A stretch of 14,213 nt of DNA from assembly GCA_004000625.1 (NCBI GenBank), contig SAUS01000063.1, positions 1-14,213 on the forward strand, read 5' to 3'. Made by a program: the position numbers and the translations under genes. The notes beneath the pieces are model-generated. The model did no database searches. It was given only the letters and a program-made list of their open reading frames with translations, and had not been told where the DNA came from. Positions 1 through 6,936 of the stretch are shown here, piece by piece (position 1 is the stretch's first letter; the number at the start of each line of letters is the position of its first letter). Source of the DNA: Candidatus Cibiobacter qucibialis. GTDB taxonomy: Bacteria; Bacillota; Clostridia; Oscillospirales; Ruminococcaceae.

Positions 1-165
1 ATCAACGAGGTGCGCATGAAACGCGCCGGTGAGATGATCCGCAGTAATAAGCAGGTCTATATCAAGGAAGTGGCTGCCGCCGTAGGTTTTGATGACCCCT
101 ACTTCTTCTCGCGAAAATTCAAAGATTTTTATGGGAAAACGCCGAGCGAATATGCTGAAGCGTAA
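1..165 (+). CDS. AraC-family transcriptional regulator, C-terminal end (partial)
   Basis: The open frame enters from the left edge and encodes 54 residues before a TAA stop. It matches the second helix-turn-helix of AraC/XylS regulators: an R-M-x-x-A-x-x-M-I stretch near residues 5-13, then I-K-E-V-A-A-A-V-G-F-D-D, then the hallmark Y-F-F-S-R-K-F-K and G-K-T-P-S-E-Y. This domain contacts DNA; the ligand-binding part lies outside the window. It is one of the few real genes on the plus strand and converges on the minus-strand M23 fragment. Its target is unknown. The family call is firm; whether the upstream part is intact cannot be seen. Confidence 0.9.
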   Translation: MNEVRMKRAGEMIRSNKQVYIKEVAAAVGFDDPYFFSRKFKDFYGKTPSEYAEA

Positions 166-519
166 AGAGTAAGACAAATGGAACAACCTATGCGATGCAA
201 AATGATATTGTCCATATCAGATAGTCCTCAAGGGGCTACTTGGAAATTGTTTTGGAGATACTTCGCATTTGACGTCGCGGAGCGATTACATGAAAGCCCG
301 CTTCGAAATTGAATAGCAACTGCTAAAGGATCGGTCGTCAAGCTGGTCCTTATTTTTGTGTCAAGGGCGCGGTTTCGTTAGGCGCTTACGCAATATCTCT
401 TATTCTTCCGCTGATTATCACAAAGTACATCTGCTTGTCATATTGCAGTTATTATTTTCCCTTTGTTTCCTATCTTATTCTTGTACACTGCTTCAGCAAC
501 CGTCAAAAAATTATATACT
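166..519. other. Gene-poor stretch between AraC tail and M23 fragment
   Basis: No gene with a credible start and ribosome site is visible. The stretch holds a possible plus-strand terminator (326-358). It also holds an open plus-strand frame without a start codon (about 327-530) that would encode a hydrophobic, membrane-like C-terminus (S-L-G-A-Y-A-I-S-L-I-L-P-L-I-I region). That frame could be a decayed membrane-protein remnant or chance. Base composition becomes AT-rich from about 400 to 535. Confidence 0.5.
326..358 (+). terminator. Possible rho-independent terminator after the AraC gene
   Basis: AAGGATC (326-332) can pair with GGTCCTT (345-351), using one G-T wobble, around a 12-base loop. 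It is followed by ATTTTTG. The stem is only 7 bp and the site lies 160 bases after the AraC stop, so this is a moderate candidate. Confidence 0.35.
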
Positions 520-529
520 TTATAGTATA
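505..529 (-). terminator. Possible weak terminator at the end of the M23 fragment
   Basis: Read on the minus strand, TATACT (529-524) and AGTATA (519-514) form a 6-bp AT-only stem with a 4-base loop, followed within a few bases by six T residues (510-505). It overlaps the TAA stop of the truncated M23 gene. Position and T-run fit a terminator, but the stem is weak. Confidence 0.3.
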
Positions 530-1062
530 AAATAATGCATTGCATCCGCACGATTGCCGTCAACTCTCACTTCCAGATGCAGATGGTTGCCCGTGACTCT
601 CCCGGTATGCCCGACATATCCGATAACCTCTCCCGCCTGCACCTGCTGACCGGTGGTGACGCAGATGGACGAACAGTGGGCGTACAGTGTTTCCAGCCCT
701 CTACCGTGGTCGATTTGGATGTAGTAGCCGTAACTGCCGCCCCAACTGTCAAGGCCGTTGGCAACGGTGACGATGCCGTCTGCGGCGGCGAGGATCGGCG
801 TACCCTCGGCGCAGGCAATGTCGGTGCCGGTGTGGGAGCTGACTTCGCCGGTGATGGGGTCTACGCGATGTCCGAACTGCGAGGTAATCGTACCCGCAAC
901 CGGCAGCGGCCATTGTAATGTACCGGTCGGGGTGCGGGTGCTGTCCGGGGGCATAAGTTTTCCATCGTCCTGTGCAAAACCGCCGAGCAATTCCGCCCAC
1001 AGTTGCTCGTACTGCGGGTCTTGCAGCAGTTGCAGGTAGGTATTCTGGCGGGTGGTATCCTT
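520..1062 (-). pseudogene. 5'-truncated M23-family peptidase of ICE type (left copy)
   Basis: The minus frame encodes a complete M23 (LytM/DD-endopeptidase) domain. Numbered from a TTG at 990, it has an H53-x3-D57 zinc motif in the H-T-G-T-D context, a catalytic-type H105 in L-Y-A-H, and H136-L-H138 near the end. It is nearly identical in protein sequence to the C-terminus of the gene at 12171-13856. Homology to that gene runs from about 538 to about 1057, then breaks; an in-frame TAG follows at 1065-1063. The residues before TTG 990 (T-T-R-Q-N-T-Y-L-Q region) are still homologous, so TTG 990 is not the ancestral start, and it has no clear ribosome site. The N-terminal half and membrane segment are missing. 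Such peptidases cut peptidoglycan during conjugative transfer. This copy is best read as a detached 3' fragment, though its catalytic domain is intact. Confidence 0.8.
538..1057 (-). repeat. Direct repeat, left copy of M23 gene 3' region
   Basis: About 520 bp aligns in the same orientation with 12184-12705. Uninterrupted identical runs of more than 60 bases occur, for example within 635-705 and 811-878. Divergence increases at both ends. Copy ends coincide with the truncation of the left gene at about 1057 and the stop region near 538. The two copies flank the whole metabolic cargo. Confidence 0.85.
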
Positions 1063-1088
1063 CTATATGCAAACAAAAAGCCGTCCGA

Positions 1089-1157
1089 CAAAATGATATG
1101 CTCCCTATATAGCGAACAGTGAAATAAAACACTGAAAGCTATATGGGGAGCATTTTG
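1089..1157. repeat. Large imperfect hairpin / inverted repeat at the cargo junction
   Basis: The left arm (1089-1113, starting CAAAATG and ending ATATAGC) pairs with the right arm (1138-1157, GCTATAT to CATTTTG) with a small bulge on the left. Inside, CAGTG (1117-1121) and CACTG (1130-1134) form a second perfect stem. It lies between the broken end of the M23 fragment and the ene-reductase gene. It could be a small non-autonomous transposable element end, a terminator-like RNA for the minus-strand operon, or a recombination scar. No coding frame is present. Confidence 0.6.
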
Positions 1158-1295
1158 TATAAGGGGTCGACTGTTATTTTATATATAAGCAGGTTGATGG
1201 CTTTATCTTTATTTGCGCTATCCGCATAAGTAAACTTTGGGCTACCGCAAATGCCGCTGATACAGCAATACCAAAGCAAACGTTGTTTTATTGCA

Positions 1296-3257
1296 TCAAT
1301 CCATCCCAGCACCGATATCCAGGGCCGCGTGGTAACCCCAGTAGACGGCGTTGGTAATGGTGCTCACCTTGGCGGCATCGCCGATGATGCGCACGAACGG
1401 TGCGGTGCCACGCAGGGCTTCTACATCGGCGGTGCGGGAGCGCTGGCCCAGCGCGCAGATGACGCTGGTGCCGGGGACCAGCACCTGTTCCCCGTCCTTG
1501 GTCTCGCAGAGGATGCCGTCGGGGCGCACTTCCAGGCCCTTGCAGCCGGTGTGCACCGTGACGTACTTCTCGATTTCCTTGAGCAGCAGCGGACGGTGGC
1601 GCACGTTGGCATCGGGGGCCAGGACATCCCGCATCTCGACGAGGTGGACACGCTTGCCCTCCTGGCCGAGGTGGATAGCGCACTCGCAGCCCGCGAGCCC
1701 GCCGCCAAAGACCACCACATCGTCGGTGACCTTGTCTTTTTCCTTGTAGTAGTTGTTAACGACGACCACATTATCGCCCTTGAGGCCCGGAATGGGTGGC
1801 ACCAGCGGCGCGGAACCCACCGCGATGATGAGGGCGTCGGGAGCTTCGGCCGCCACGAGTTCGGGGGTGACGGCGGTGTTCAGCCGGATCTCCACCCCGG
1901 CCTTACGGGCCAGGTTGGCGTAGGTGCCGGCCAGCTGGTACATCTCCTGTTTGAAGGGCAGGGCCTGCTCGCTTTTCAGGATGCCGCCCAGCTCGGCGTC
2001 CTTCTCGCAGAGAATGACCTGATGGCCGCGGCGGGCTGCCGTGTAGGCGGCATACAGACCGCCGGGGCCGCCGCCCGCGACGAGGACCTTTTTCTTTTCG
2101 GGGGCGGGGTAGATGGTGTCGCCCTCCAGCTCCCGGCCGATGAGGGGGTTCACGGTGCAGCGGCGGGTAGAGGTGGCGGCGCGTTCCGCCATGCAGGTGA
2201 AGCAGCGCAGGCAGCGCACGATTTCGTCGCCGCGGTTGGCCATGACCTTGTTGGGCAGGAAGGGGTCGGCCAGCAGGGCACGGGCCATGTAGACGATATC
2301 CGCCTTGCCAGAGGCGATGATCTCCTCCATCTGGGCGGGGTCGTTCAGGCCGCCGATGGTGGCCACCGGCACCTTCACGTGCTTTTTGATCTCAGCCGCC
2401 AGATAGACATTGCAGCCGTGCTCCTTGAACATACTGGGGTGAGTATCGCCGAAGCCGCGCTGGTAAGTGCCTGCGGAAACATGCAGCAAATCAATGTAGG
2501 GTTCGATCTGCTGGGCAATGCGGCAGCCTTCTTCCAGGTCGTAGCCGCCCTCGAACAGTTCCGAGCCGGACATGCGGAACTCGATGGGGAACCGGGGACC
2601 CACGGCCTCACGCACGGCTTTGAGCACCTCGATGGCGAAACGACAGCGGTTTTCAAGACACCCGCCGTACTCGTCGGTGCGCTTGTTGAAGTAGGGAGAG
2701 AAGAACTGGTTGATGAGCCAGCCGTGACCGCCGTGGATCATCAGCATCTCGAAGCCTGCCCGCTTGGCAAGGCCCGCCACATGACCGTAGGCCTTGACGA
2801 TATCGGCAATCATCTCCTTGGTCAGTTCGCCCACTTCCACCCCGTCGGGGCGGGTACAGGCAGAAGGCCCCCACTGGGCCATGCCGTGCTGTTTGGTTTT
2901 ATCGGTCATATAGGTACCGGAGTACATGCCGGAGTGGGAGAGTTCCAGGCTGGGCATGGCACCGTGGCGGCGGATGGCATCTGCCGTGTAGGTGGCGGCA
3001 GCCAGAGAGTTGAGGATGCTCTCGTCCAAATGGTAGGCGTGGGAGCCGTCAGTGGCCGGGTGGACCATGCACTCGGAGACAGTGACCGCACCGGCGCCGC
3101 CCTTGGCCCGCAGCTCATAAAATGCGGTGGACTTGGGGCCGATGCAGCCGTCGTTGGTGATGTCGGTGCCGCCCATGGGTGCAGAGAACATCCGGTTGCG
3201 GAAGGTAACGCCCGCGATGGTGATGGGTGCGCACAGATGAGGATACTGGTATTGCAT
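1296..3257 (-). CDS. NADH:flavin oxidoreductase, OYE/2,4-dienoyl-CoA reductase type (FMN, 4Fe-4S, FAD)
   Basis: A 653-residue enzyme with the three-part layout of BaiCD/BaiH, enoate reductases and 2,4-dienoyl-CoA reductases. Residues 1-335 form the FMN TIM barrel, with S-A-P-M-G-G at 25-30, H-G-G-H-G-W at 175-180, then Q-F-F-S-P and N-K-R-T-D-E-Y-G-G. Cys349, 352, 355 and 367 (C-x2-C-x2-C-x11-C) likely bind a 4Fe-4S cluster. A dinucleotide fold follows with G-G-G-P-G-G at 395-400, a second G-G-G-L-A-G at 518-523, and a closing G-D at 626-627. The family moves hydride from NAD(P)H through FAD and Fe-S to FMN and reduces activated C=C bonds in steroids, cinnamates, isoflavones or acyl-CoAs. The ATG has a strong GGGAGG site and starts 12 bases after the preceding glucosidase. 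There is no signal peptide, so it is cytosolic. The substrate is not readable from sequence; the glucosidase and glycosyltransferase neighbours suggest a plant-type aglycone. Confidence 0.92.
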   Translation of the reverse strand: MQYQYPHLCAPITIAGVTFRNRMFSAPMGGTDITNDGCIGPKSTAFYELRAKGGAGAVTVSECMVHPATDGSHAYHLDESILNSLAAATYTADAIRRHGAMPSLELSHSGMYSGTYMTDKTKQHGMAQWGPSACTRPDGVEVGELTKEMIADIVKAYGHVAGLAKRAGFEMLMIHGGHGWLINQFFSPYFNKRTDEYGGCLENRCRFAIEVLKAVREAVGPRFPIEFRMSGSELFEGGYDLEEGCRIAQQIEPYIDLLHVSAGTYQRGFGDTHPSMFKEHGCNVYLAAEIKKHVKVPVATIGGLNDPAQMEEIIASGKADIVYMARALLADPFLPNKVMANRGDEIVRCLRCFTCMAERAATSTRRCTVNPLIGRELEGDTIYPAPEKKKVLVAGGGPGGLYAAYTAARRGHQVILCEKDAELGGILKSEQALPFKQEMYQLAGTYANLARKAGVEIRLNTAVTPELVAAEAPDALIIAVGSAPLVPPIPGLKGDNVVVVNNYYKEKDKVTDDVVVFGGGLAGCECAIHLGQEGKRVHLVEMRDVLAPDANVRHRPLLLKEIEKYVTVHTGCKGLEVRPDGILCETKDGEQVLVPGTSVICALGQRSRTADVEALRGTAPFVRIIGDAAKVSTITNAVYWGYHAALDIGAGMD

Positions 3258-3269
3258 GGAAAACCTCCC

Positions 3270-4622
3270 TTATAAGTTATCGCCGTTGGTTGCAATGACA
3301 TCCCGATACCATAGCGCCGAGTCCTTGAGGGTACGCTGCTGGGTAGCATAGTCCACATGAATCAGGCCGAAACGGACATCATAACCAGCGGCCCATTCAA
3401 AGTTGTCAAACAGGCTCCAGTAGGAATACCCCAGCACCGGGATGCCATCCTCCAATGCCCGGGCAACCTGCCGCAGATAGCGATGCAGGAAGTCGATGCG
3501 CTGGGGATCATACACCTTGCCGTCCAGCATGACGAAGTCGTTGTTTGCAAAGCCGTTCTCGGTGATGAGCACCGGCAGACCGTACCGCTCGAACCAGAAC
3601 TTGCTGGCATAATATAGCACATCAGGCGTGATGTTCCACCCAATAGCCGTGCGGGGGCTCCCCTGCCCGGCGCATTCCGGGTAGCTGGCGGGGTCGGGGA
3701 TCAGGTCCACCGTATTCTGATAGCAGTTGAAGGCATAAAAATCCAGGGGCTGGCTCACCAGTGCCCACTCTTCGGCATTCATGGGGTAGAGCAGGGTGCC
3801 CAACTCGCCTTTGGCCCAGGCCGGGTACCGGCCCAGAAAGATGGGGTCTGCCCACCAGGTGTTGCTCATCAGGTAATTGGGGTAGGGTGACAGCGAACGG
3901 TCCCGTGCCTTTTCCACCGCCAGGGGGCTGTCATCCTCCGGCAGGCAGCAGTCCCCGGTAGGGGCAATGCCGATTTTGGCGCCGGGGCAGTTTTTCCGTA
4001 GAATCCTCACCGCTTCCCCATGGGCCAGCAAAACATTGCGGGTAATAATCATCAGATCGGCGTCTTCGTTTCGCTCAAAGGGTGCATGGACACCGATCTG
4101 CAGCCCCAGTCCACAAAACATCTGCGGTTCGTTGAAGGTCATCCAGTATCTGACCCGATCCCCCAACGCACGGGAAACCACATCCGTATACGCGGCAAAC
4201 CAGTTGTGGCTTTCGGGATTCTTCCAGCCGCCCTTTCGGTAGAGTGCCGTGGGCAAATCCCAGTGATACAAGGTGACCAGCGGTTGAATTCCGTTGCGCA
4301 ACAGTTCATCGCACAGGTCCCGGTAAAATTGCAGACCTGCCTCGTTGACAGGGCCTGTCCCCTGGGGCAGCACCCGGGACCAGCTGATGGAAAAACGGTA
4401 AGCATTCAGGCCCATCTCTTTCATCAGGGCCACGTCCTCCCGCCAACGGTGGTAAAAGTCGATGGCCACGTCAGCGTTTTCGCTGTGGGCGATCTTGCCG
4501 GTGCCATCGTGAACAAGGGTATCCCAGATGGACTCACCCTTACCGTCGGCGTTCCAACTGCCTTCGATCTGGGTGGCGGCGGTGGAAGCGCTCCACAGAA
4601 AATCCTTGGGAAATACGCTTAT
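3270..4622 (-). CDS. GH1 beta-glucosidase (non-phospho type), apparent ATA start
   Basis: A cytosolic GH1 glycosidase of 450 residues if read from ATA at 4622. The catalytic acid/base is E165 in T-F-N-E-P and the nucleophile is E355 in I-T-E-N-G. The loop after the nucleophile reads D-N-F-E409-W410; in GH1, E-W there binds the free O4/O6 hydroxyls of glucose, so the enzyme should prefer unphosphorylated beta-glucosides. The conserved N-terminus (F-P-K-D-F-L-W near residues 4-10) lies upstream of any ATG, GTG or TTG codon; the first such codon is GTG at 4469, which would delete about 51 conserved residues. AAGGAG (4635-4630) sits 7 bases before ATA 4622, exactly where ATG is expected, and an in-frame TAA lies at 4637-4635. 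The UGT gene ends 15 bases upstream and the ene-reductase starts 12 bases downstream. The likely role is aglycone release from imported or re-glucosylated compounds. Enzyme class is firm; the start is unusual. Confidence 0.88.
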   Translation of the reverse strand: MSVFPKDFLWSASTAATQIEGSWNADGKGESIWDTLVHDGTGKIAHSENADVAIDFYHRWREDVALMKEMGLNAYRFSISWSRVLPQGTGPVNEAGLQFYRDLCDELLRNGIQPLVTLYHWDLPTALYRKGGWKNPESHNWFAAYTDVVSRALGDRVRYWMTFNEPQMFCGLGLQIGVHAPFERNEDADLMIITRNVLLAHGEAVRILRKNCPGAKIGIAPTGDCCLPEDDSPLAVEKARDRSLSPYPNYLMSNTWWADPIFLGRYPAWAKGELGTLLYPMNAEEWALVSQPLDFYAFNCYQNTVDLIPDPASYPECAGQGSPRTAIGWNITPDVLYYASKFWFERYGLPVLITENGFANNDFVMLDGKVYDPQRIDFLHRYLRQVARALEDGIPVLGYSYWSLFDNFEWAAGYDVRFGLIHVDYATQQRTLKDSALWYRDVIATNGDNL

Positions 4623-4628
4623 TAAGAA

Positions 4629-4635
4629 GCTCCTT
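4629..4635 (-). promoter_or_regulatory. Ribosome binding site that points to an ATA start
   Basis: The minus strand reads AAGGAGC just after the UGT stop (TGATAA). Seven bases after AAGGAG comes ATA (4622-4620), in frame with the conserved GH1 N-terminus. No ATG, GTG or TTG exists in that frame before 4469, so this site decides the start call. Confidence 0.7.
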
Positions 4636-4637
4636 TA

Positions 4638-5813
4638 TCAGTTGAGAAACCGGACCAGGGCATCGGCCGAAGCCTTTGCCCCACCCAGGCTGCGCATATC
4701 GGCGCTGAATTCCTGCAAAGTCTCGCGGTAGGAATCATTCTGCAGGATAGTCTCGATGGCCATTTTCAAGCCTTGGGAGGTAACGCTGTTCTTGCCGTGG
4801 AAGGCGATGCCCAGACCCAGTTTTTCGATTTGCCCCGCCGTGACGGCCTGCTCGTCCATCTGGGGAATGGCGATCATGGGCACGCCGTAGTAAATGGATT
4901 CTCCGGTGCCCCCCATGCCCGCATGGGTGATAAAGACCGACGCCTGAGACAGGATGTCCAGCTGGGGCACCATCTGGCCCAGCTCCACATTGGCGGGTAC
5001 ATCCTGCAAGCTGGCCGGATCAATGGAGCCCAGCGCCGCAAAGACATGAATATCCAGGTCCCGTACAGCATCAAAGAGGATGGGGTAGTATTCCGGCCAG
5101 TTGTTGAAAGCGGTGCCCAAAGAGGAGTACAGCAGGGGTTTGCCATCAGCGGGGGCTTTCCAGCTACCGAAGGCCGTGCGCTTGCCGATCTGCACCCCGG
5201 TAAAGACAAAGCTGTCGTCGAAACTTTCGTTGTGGGGCACCAGCCGCTTCTGCATCATGACCAGGTTCAGATCTCCCCGACCGTCAAAAATTTCCTTCAC
5301 GGTCATCTTGCGGCAGCCGTACTGTACCACAAAGCGATCGGCCAGTTCGTCGGCGGCCACCCGCAGGGGATGGTCGGGGGACACCGCCTCGAACCCGGCC
5401 GCCACCGAGTACTCCCCGTTGGCCGGGTAGCTGGTGTAGAGCATAACGTTGGGCACTCCCAGCACATCGGCGGCCAGGGTACCGGCAATGCCCGCAAAAT
5501 CGTGGACGATGGCGTCGGGGCGGTCCTCTTTCAGCACCGCCAGCACCGGTTCCAGATAGGCCTCCGCTTCATGCAGGAACAGAAACGGCACAGTGGCAGC
5601 CACATCTGACTTGTCCTCCCCGGATTCACCGGCATGTGCTTCCATCCAGGAAGGCACCGCCACGAACTGGGCACCCGTGGGCTCCACAATGGTGCGGAAC
5701 CCCTCGGTACAGAAATAGGTCACCCGCACACCCCGGCGCACCAGTTCGGTTACCAGTTCCAGAGTAGGGTTCACGTGGCCAAAGGCTCCCAGAGAAACAA
5801 CGGCAATATGCAT
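4638..5813 (-). CDS. GT1-family (MGT/UGT type) glycosyltransferase
   Basis: A 391-residue GT-B glycosyltransferase. The N-terminal Rossmann half begins M-H-I-A-V-V-S-L-G-A-F-G-H-V-N-P, with H13 at the position of the catalytic base of OleD/YjiC-type enzymes. The C-terminal donor half has S-S-L-G-T near 230 and the signature T-H297-A-G, E305, G-V-P and D320-E-Q322, which binds the nucleotide sugar, usually UDP-glucose. Bacterial members glycosylate hydrophobic acceptors such as macrolides and flavonoids. There is no signal peptide or membrane segment. The ATG has AAGGAG nine bases upstream. It is the first gene of a three-gene operon with a beta-glucosidase and an ene-reductase, so it may detoxify or store the aglycone on which these act. 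Acceptor and donor identity are inferred only at class level. Confidence 0.9.
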   Translation of the reverse strand: MHIAVVSLGAFGHVNPTLELVTELVRRGVRVTYFCTEGFRTIVEPTGAQFVAVPSWMEAHAGESGEDKSDVAATVPFLFLHEAEAYLEPVLAVLKEDRPDAIVHDFAGIAGTLAADVLGVPNVMLYTSYPANGEYSVAAGFEAVSPDHPLRVAADELADRFVVQYGCRKMTVKEIFDGRGDLNLVMMQKRLVPHNESFDDSFVFTGVQIGKRTAFGSWKAPADGKPLLYSSLGTAFNNWPEYYPILFDAVRDLDIHVFAALGSIDPASLQDVPANVELGQMVPQLDILSQASVFITHAGMGGTGESIYYGVPMIAIPQMDEQAVTAGQIEKLGLGIAFHGKNSVTSQGLKMAIETILQNDSYRETLQEFSADMRSLGGAKASADALVRFLN

Positions 5814-5859
5814 AACAGGCAGCTCCTTCCCAATCAGCAGATGTTTACCTTTTGATTTC

Positions 5860-5865
5860 AGTATA
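5860..5865 (-). promoter_or_regulatory. Candidate -10 box of the UGT operon
   Basis: The minus strand reads TATACT at 5865-5860, about 47 bases before the UGT ATG. No convincing TTGACA-like box lies 16-18 bases upstream, so the promoter may need an activator or the call may be wrong. The rpiR terminator just upstream means this operon needs its own promoter in the 5814-5961 gap. Confidence 0.35.
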
Positions 5866-5961
5866 CAACAACATACCGAAGGGTTGGTTCCCTGTTAGGA
5901 AAAGCAGTTTCAGAAAGGGGCAGCGTGTCAAAAAACCGGTCTCAAATTTGTAGGATTTGTC

Positions 5962-5994
5962 AAAAAAAGAGCAGGTGCCCGTCGCGGCACCTGC
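5962..5994 (-). terminator. Rho-independent terminator of the rpiR gene
   Basis: Perfect 9-bp inverted repeat GCAGGTGCC (5971-5979) / GGCACCTGC (5986-5994) with a 6-base loop. On the minus strand it is followed by a run of T residues (5968-5962). It begins 15 bases after the rpiR stop and separates rpiR from the UGT operon. Confidence 0.92.
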
Positions 5995-6009
5995 TTACAA
6001 AAAGTTTAT

Positions 6010-6822
6010 TCAGAGATATTCTTTTCCATACTGACGCAGATATTGCAGGGTCAACATATCCACCGCCATCAACGCCCCGTACTTGCCCACATCGTTGCGG
6101 TTGGACACCCCGCACCCCAGCACAAACCGGGCATAATTCCAGTAGGAGCTGGATGTATTCTGGGTGATGACCAGAATGGGGCACCCAGCAGCTATCAGCC
6201 CGTTCCAGATGGTAGGGTAACGCATGGGGTAGCTTCCCCCCACTGTGCAGACGATGGCCAGGTCGTTTTTCTGCAGGCTGCGGGCACAAGCCAGCTGCTG
6301 GGTGTAGTCCAGATATAGCTCCACATAGCGGTCCATCCGGATCATCTTGCTTTGCAGATGCCGCCCGATATCCCACAGAAAATGGTGGGAGAAGAAGGCG
6401 ATTCTGCCGCTGTTAGCAAGAGCCACGGCCATCTCGGCCAGGCGCTCGGTGTTTTCGGGGGCAGTGGTGACCCGGATGTTGCGGATCACTTCCTCGCTGT
6501 AATCCTGCAGGGCTGCCTGCGGGTCGGCACACAGTTTGTCGTAAAAGGTCCGGGAATAATCCGTTCTGATAGAAAAATCCTGCAGTAAGCAGTCGTGCAG
6601 TTCACGGAAGCCGTCAAACCCCATAAACCGGCAAAAACGGGAAATGGATGCCTTGGATACATAGCACAGGTCGGCGATCTCGGCCAGGGACAGATTTTTC
6701 AGCTTGCCGTAATGGGTCAGCATGGCCAGAGCAATGTCGTAGTTGGCGTCCTGCTGGGGAGTGGTGCTCACATAACTCATGAGCTTTTCTTCCAAAGAAC
6801 CCATTGTTTTTGCGTCATTCAT
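6010..6822 (-). CDS. RpiR/MurR-family transcriptional regulator (HTH + SIS)
   Basis: A 270-residue regulator. An N-terminal HTH_6 domain spans roughly residues 25-80, with L-A-E-I-A near 46 and the recognition helix region V-S-K-A-S-I-S-R-F-C-R-F-M-G-F at 55-69. The SIS sugar-phosphate-binding domain lies at about 138-250 (I-A-F-F-S near 141, V-C-T-V-G-G-S near 191). Two ATG codons six bases apart are possible; ATG 6822 is chosen because GGGAGG is 8 bases away, against only 2 for ATG 6828. It has its own promoter and terminator and lies between the PTS/phospho-glucosidase operon and the UGT/GH1/reductase operon, so it probably controls one or both in response to a phosphosugar. Whether it represses or activates cannot be told. 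Confidence 0.9.
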   Translation of the reverse strand: MNDAKTMGSLEEKLMSYVSTTPQQDANYDIALAMLTHYGKLKNLSLAEIADLCYVSKASISRFCRFMGFDGFRELHDCLLQDFSIRTDYSRTFYDKLCADPQAALQDYSEEVIRNIRVTTAPENTERLAEMAVALANSGRIAFFSHHFLWDIGRHLQSKMIRMDRYVELYLDYTQQLACARSLQKNDLAIVCTVGGSYPMRYPTIWNGLIAAGCPILVITQNTSSSYWNYARFVLGCGVSNRNDVGKYGALMAVDMLTLQYLRQYGKEYL

Positions 6823-6844
6823 CGGCATAACCTCCCTTTTTATT

Positions 6845-6874
6845 ACTGTACCATAAAACAGACATTTCCTGCAA
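6845..6874 (-). promoter_or_regulatory. Candidate promoter of rpiR
   Basis: The minus strand reads TTGCAG (6874-6869), an 18-base spacer, then TACAGT (6850-6845) preceded by TGG, an extended -10. It lies between the PTS terminator and the rpiR ribosome site (GGGAGG), which fits an independent rpiR transcript. Confidence 0.55.
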
Positions 6875-6877
6875 TAG

Positions 6878-6914
6878 AAAAAAGACCGATACCTCCAGGT
6901 ATCGGTCCTTTTTT
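6878..6914. terminator. Rho-independent terminator after the PTS gene (bidirectional form)
   Basis: GACCGATACCT (6884-6894) and AGGTATCGGTC (6897-6907) form an 11-bp stem around a 2-base core. A-runs on one side and T-runs on the other make it terminator-like on both strands. In context it ends the minus-strand chbG-like/GH1/PTS operon, 30 bases after the PTS stop. Confidence 0.92.
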
Positions 6915-6936
6915 GTTGCGAAATCCAAAAGGTCAA

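Noticed and set aside
520..990. Functional stand-alone M23 peptidase starting at TTG 990
   Set aside because: Homology to the longer gene extends upstream of 990 to about 1057, there is no ribosome site, and no signal peptide or membrane segment. It is better read as a 3' fragment.
1251..3275. Plus-strand open frame of 674 codons
   Set aside because: It is the complement shadow of the ene-reductase gene. Its translation is rich in H, G, A and V with no recognisable domain, while the opposite strand has clear FMN, Fe-S and dinucleotide motifs and a ribosome site.
3270..4469. GTG 4469 as the start of the non-phospho GH1
   Set aside because: It would remove about 51 conserved N-terminal residues, including F-P-K-D-F-L-W, and has no ribosome site, whereas AAGGAG is correctly placed for ATA 4622.
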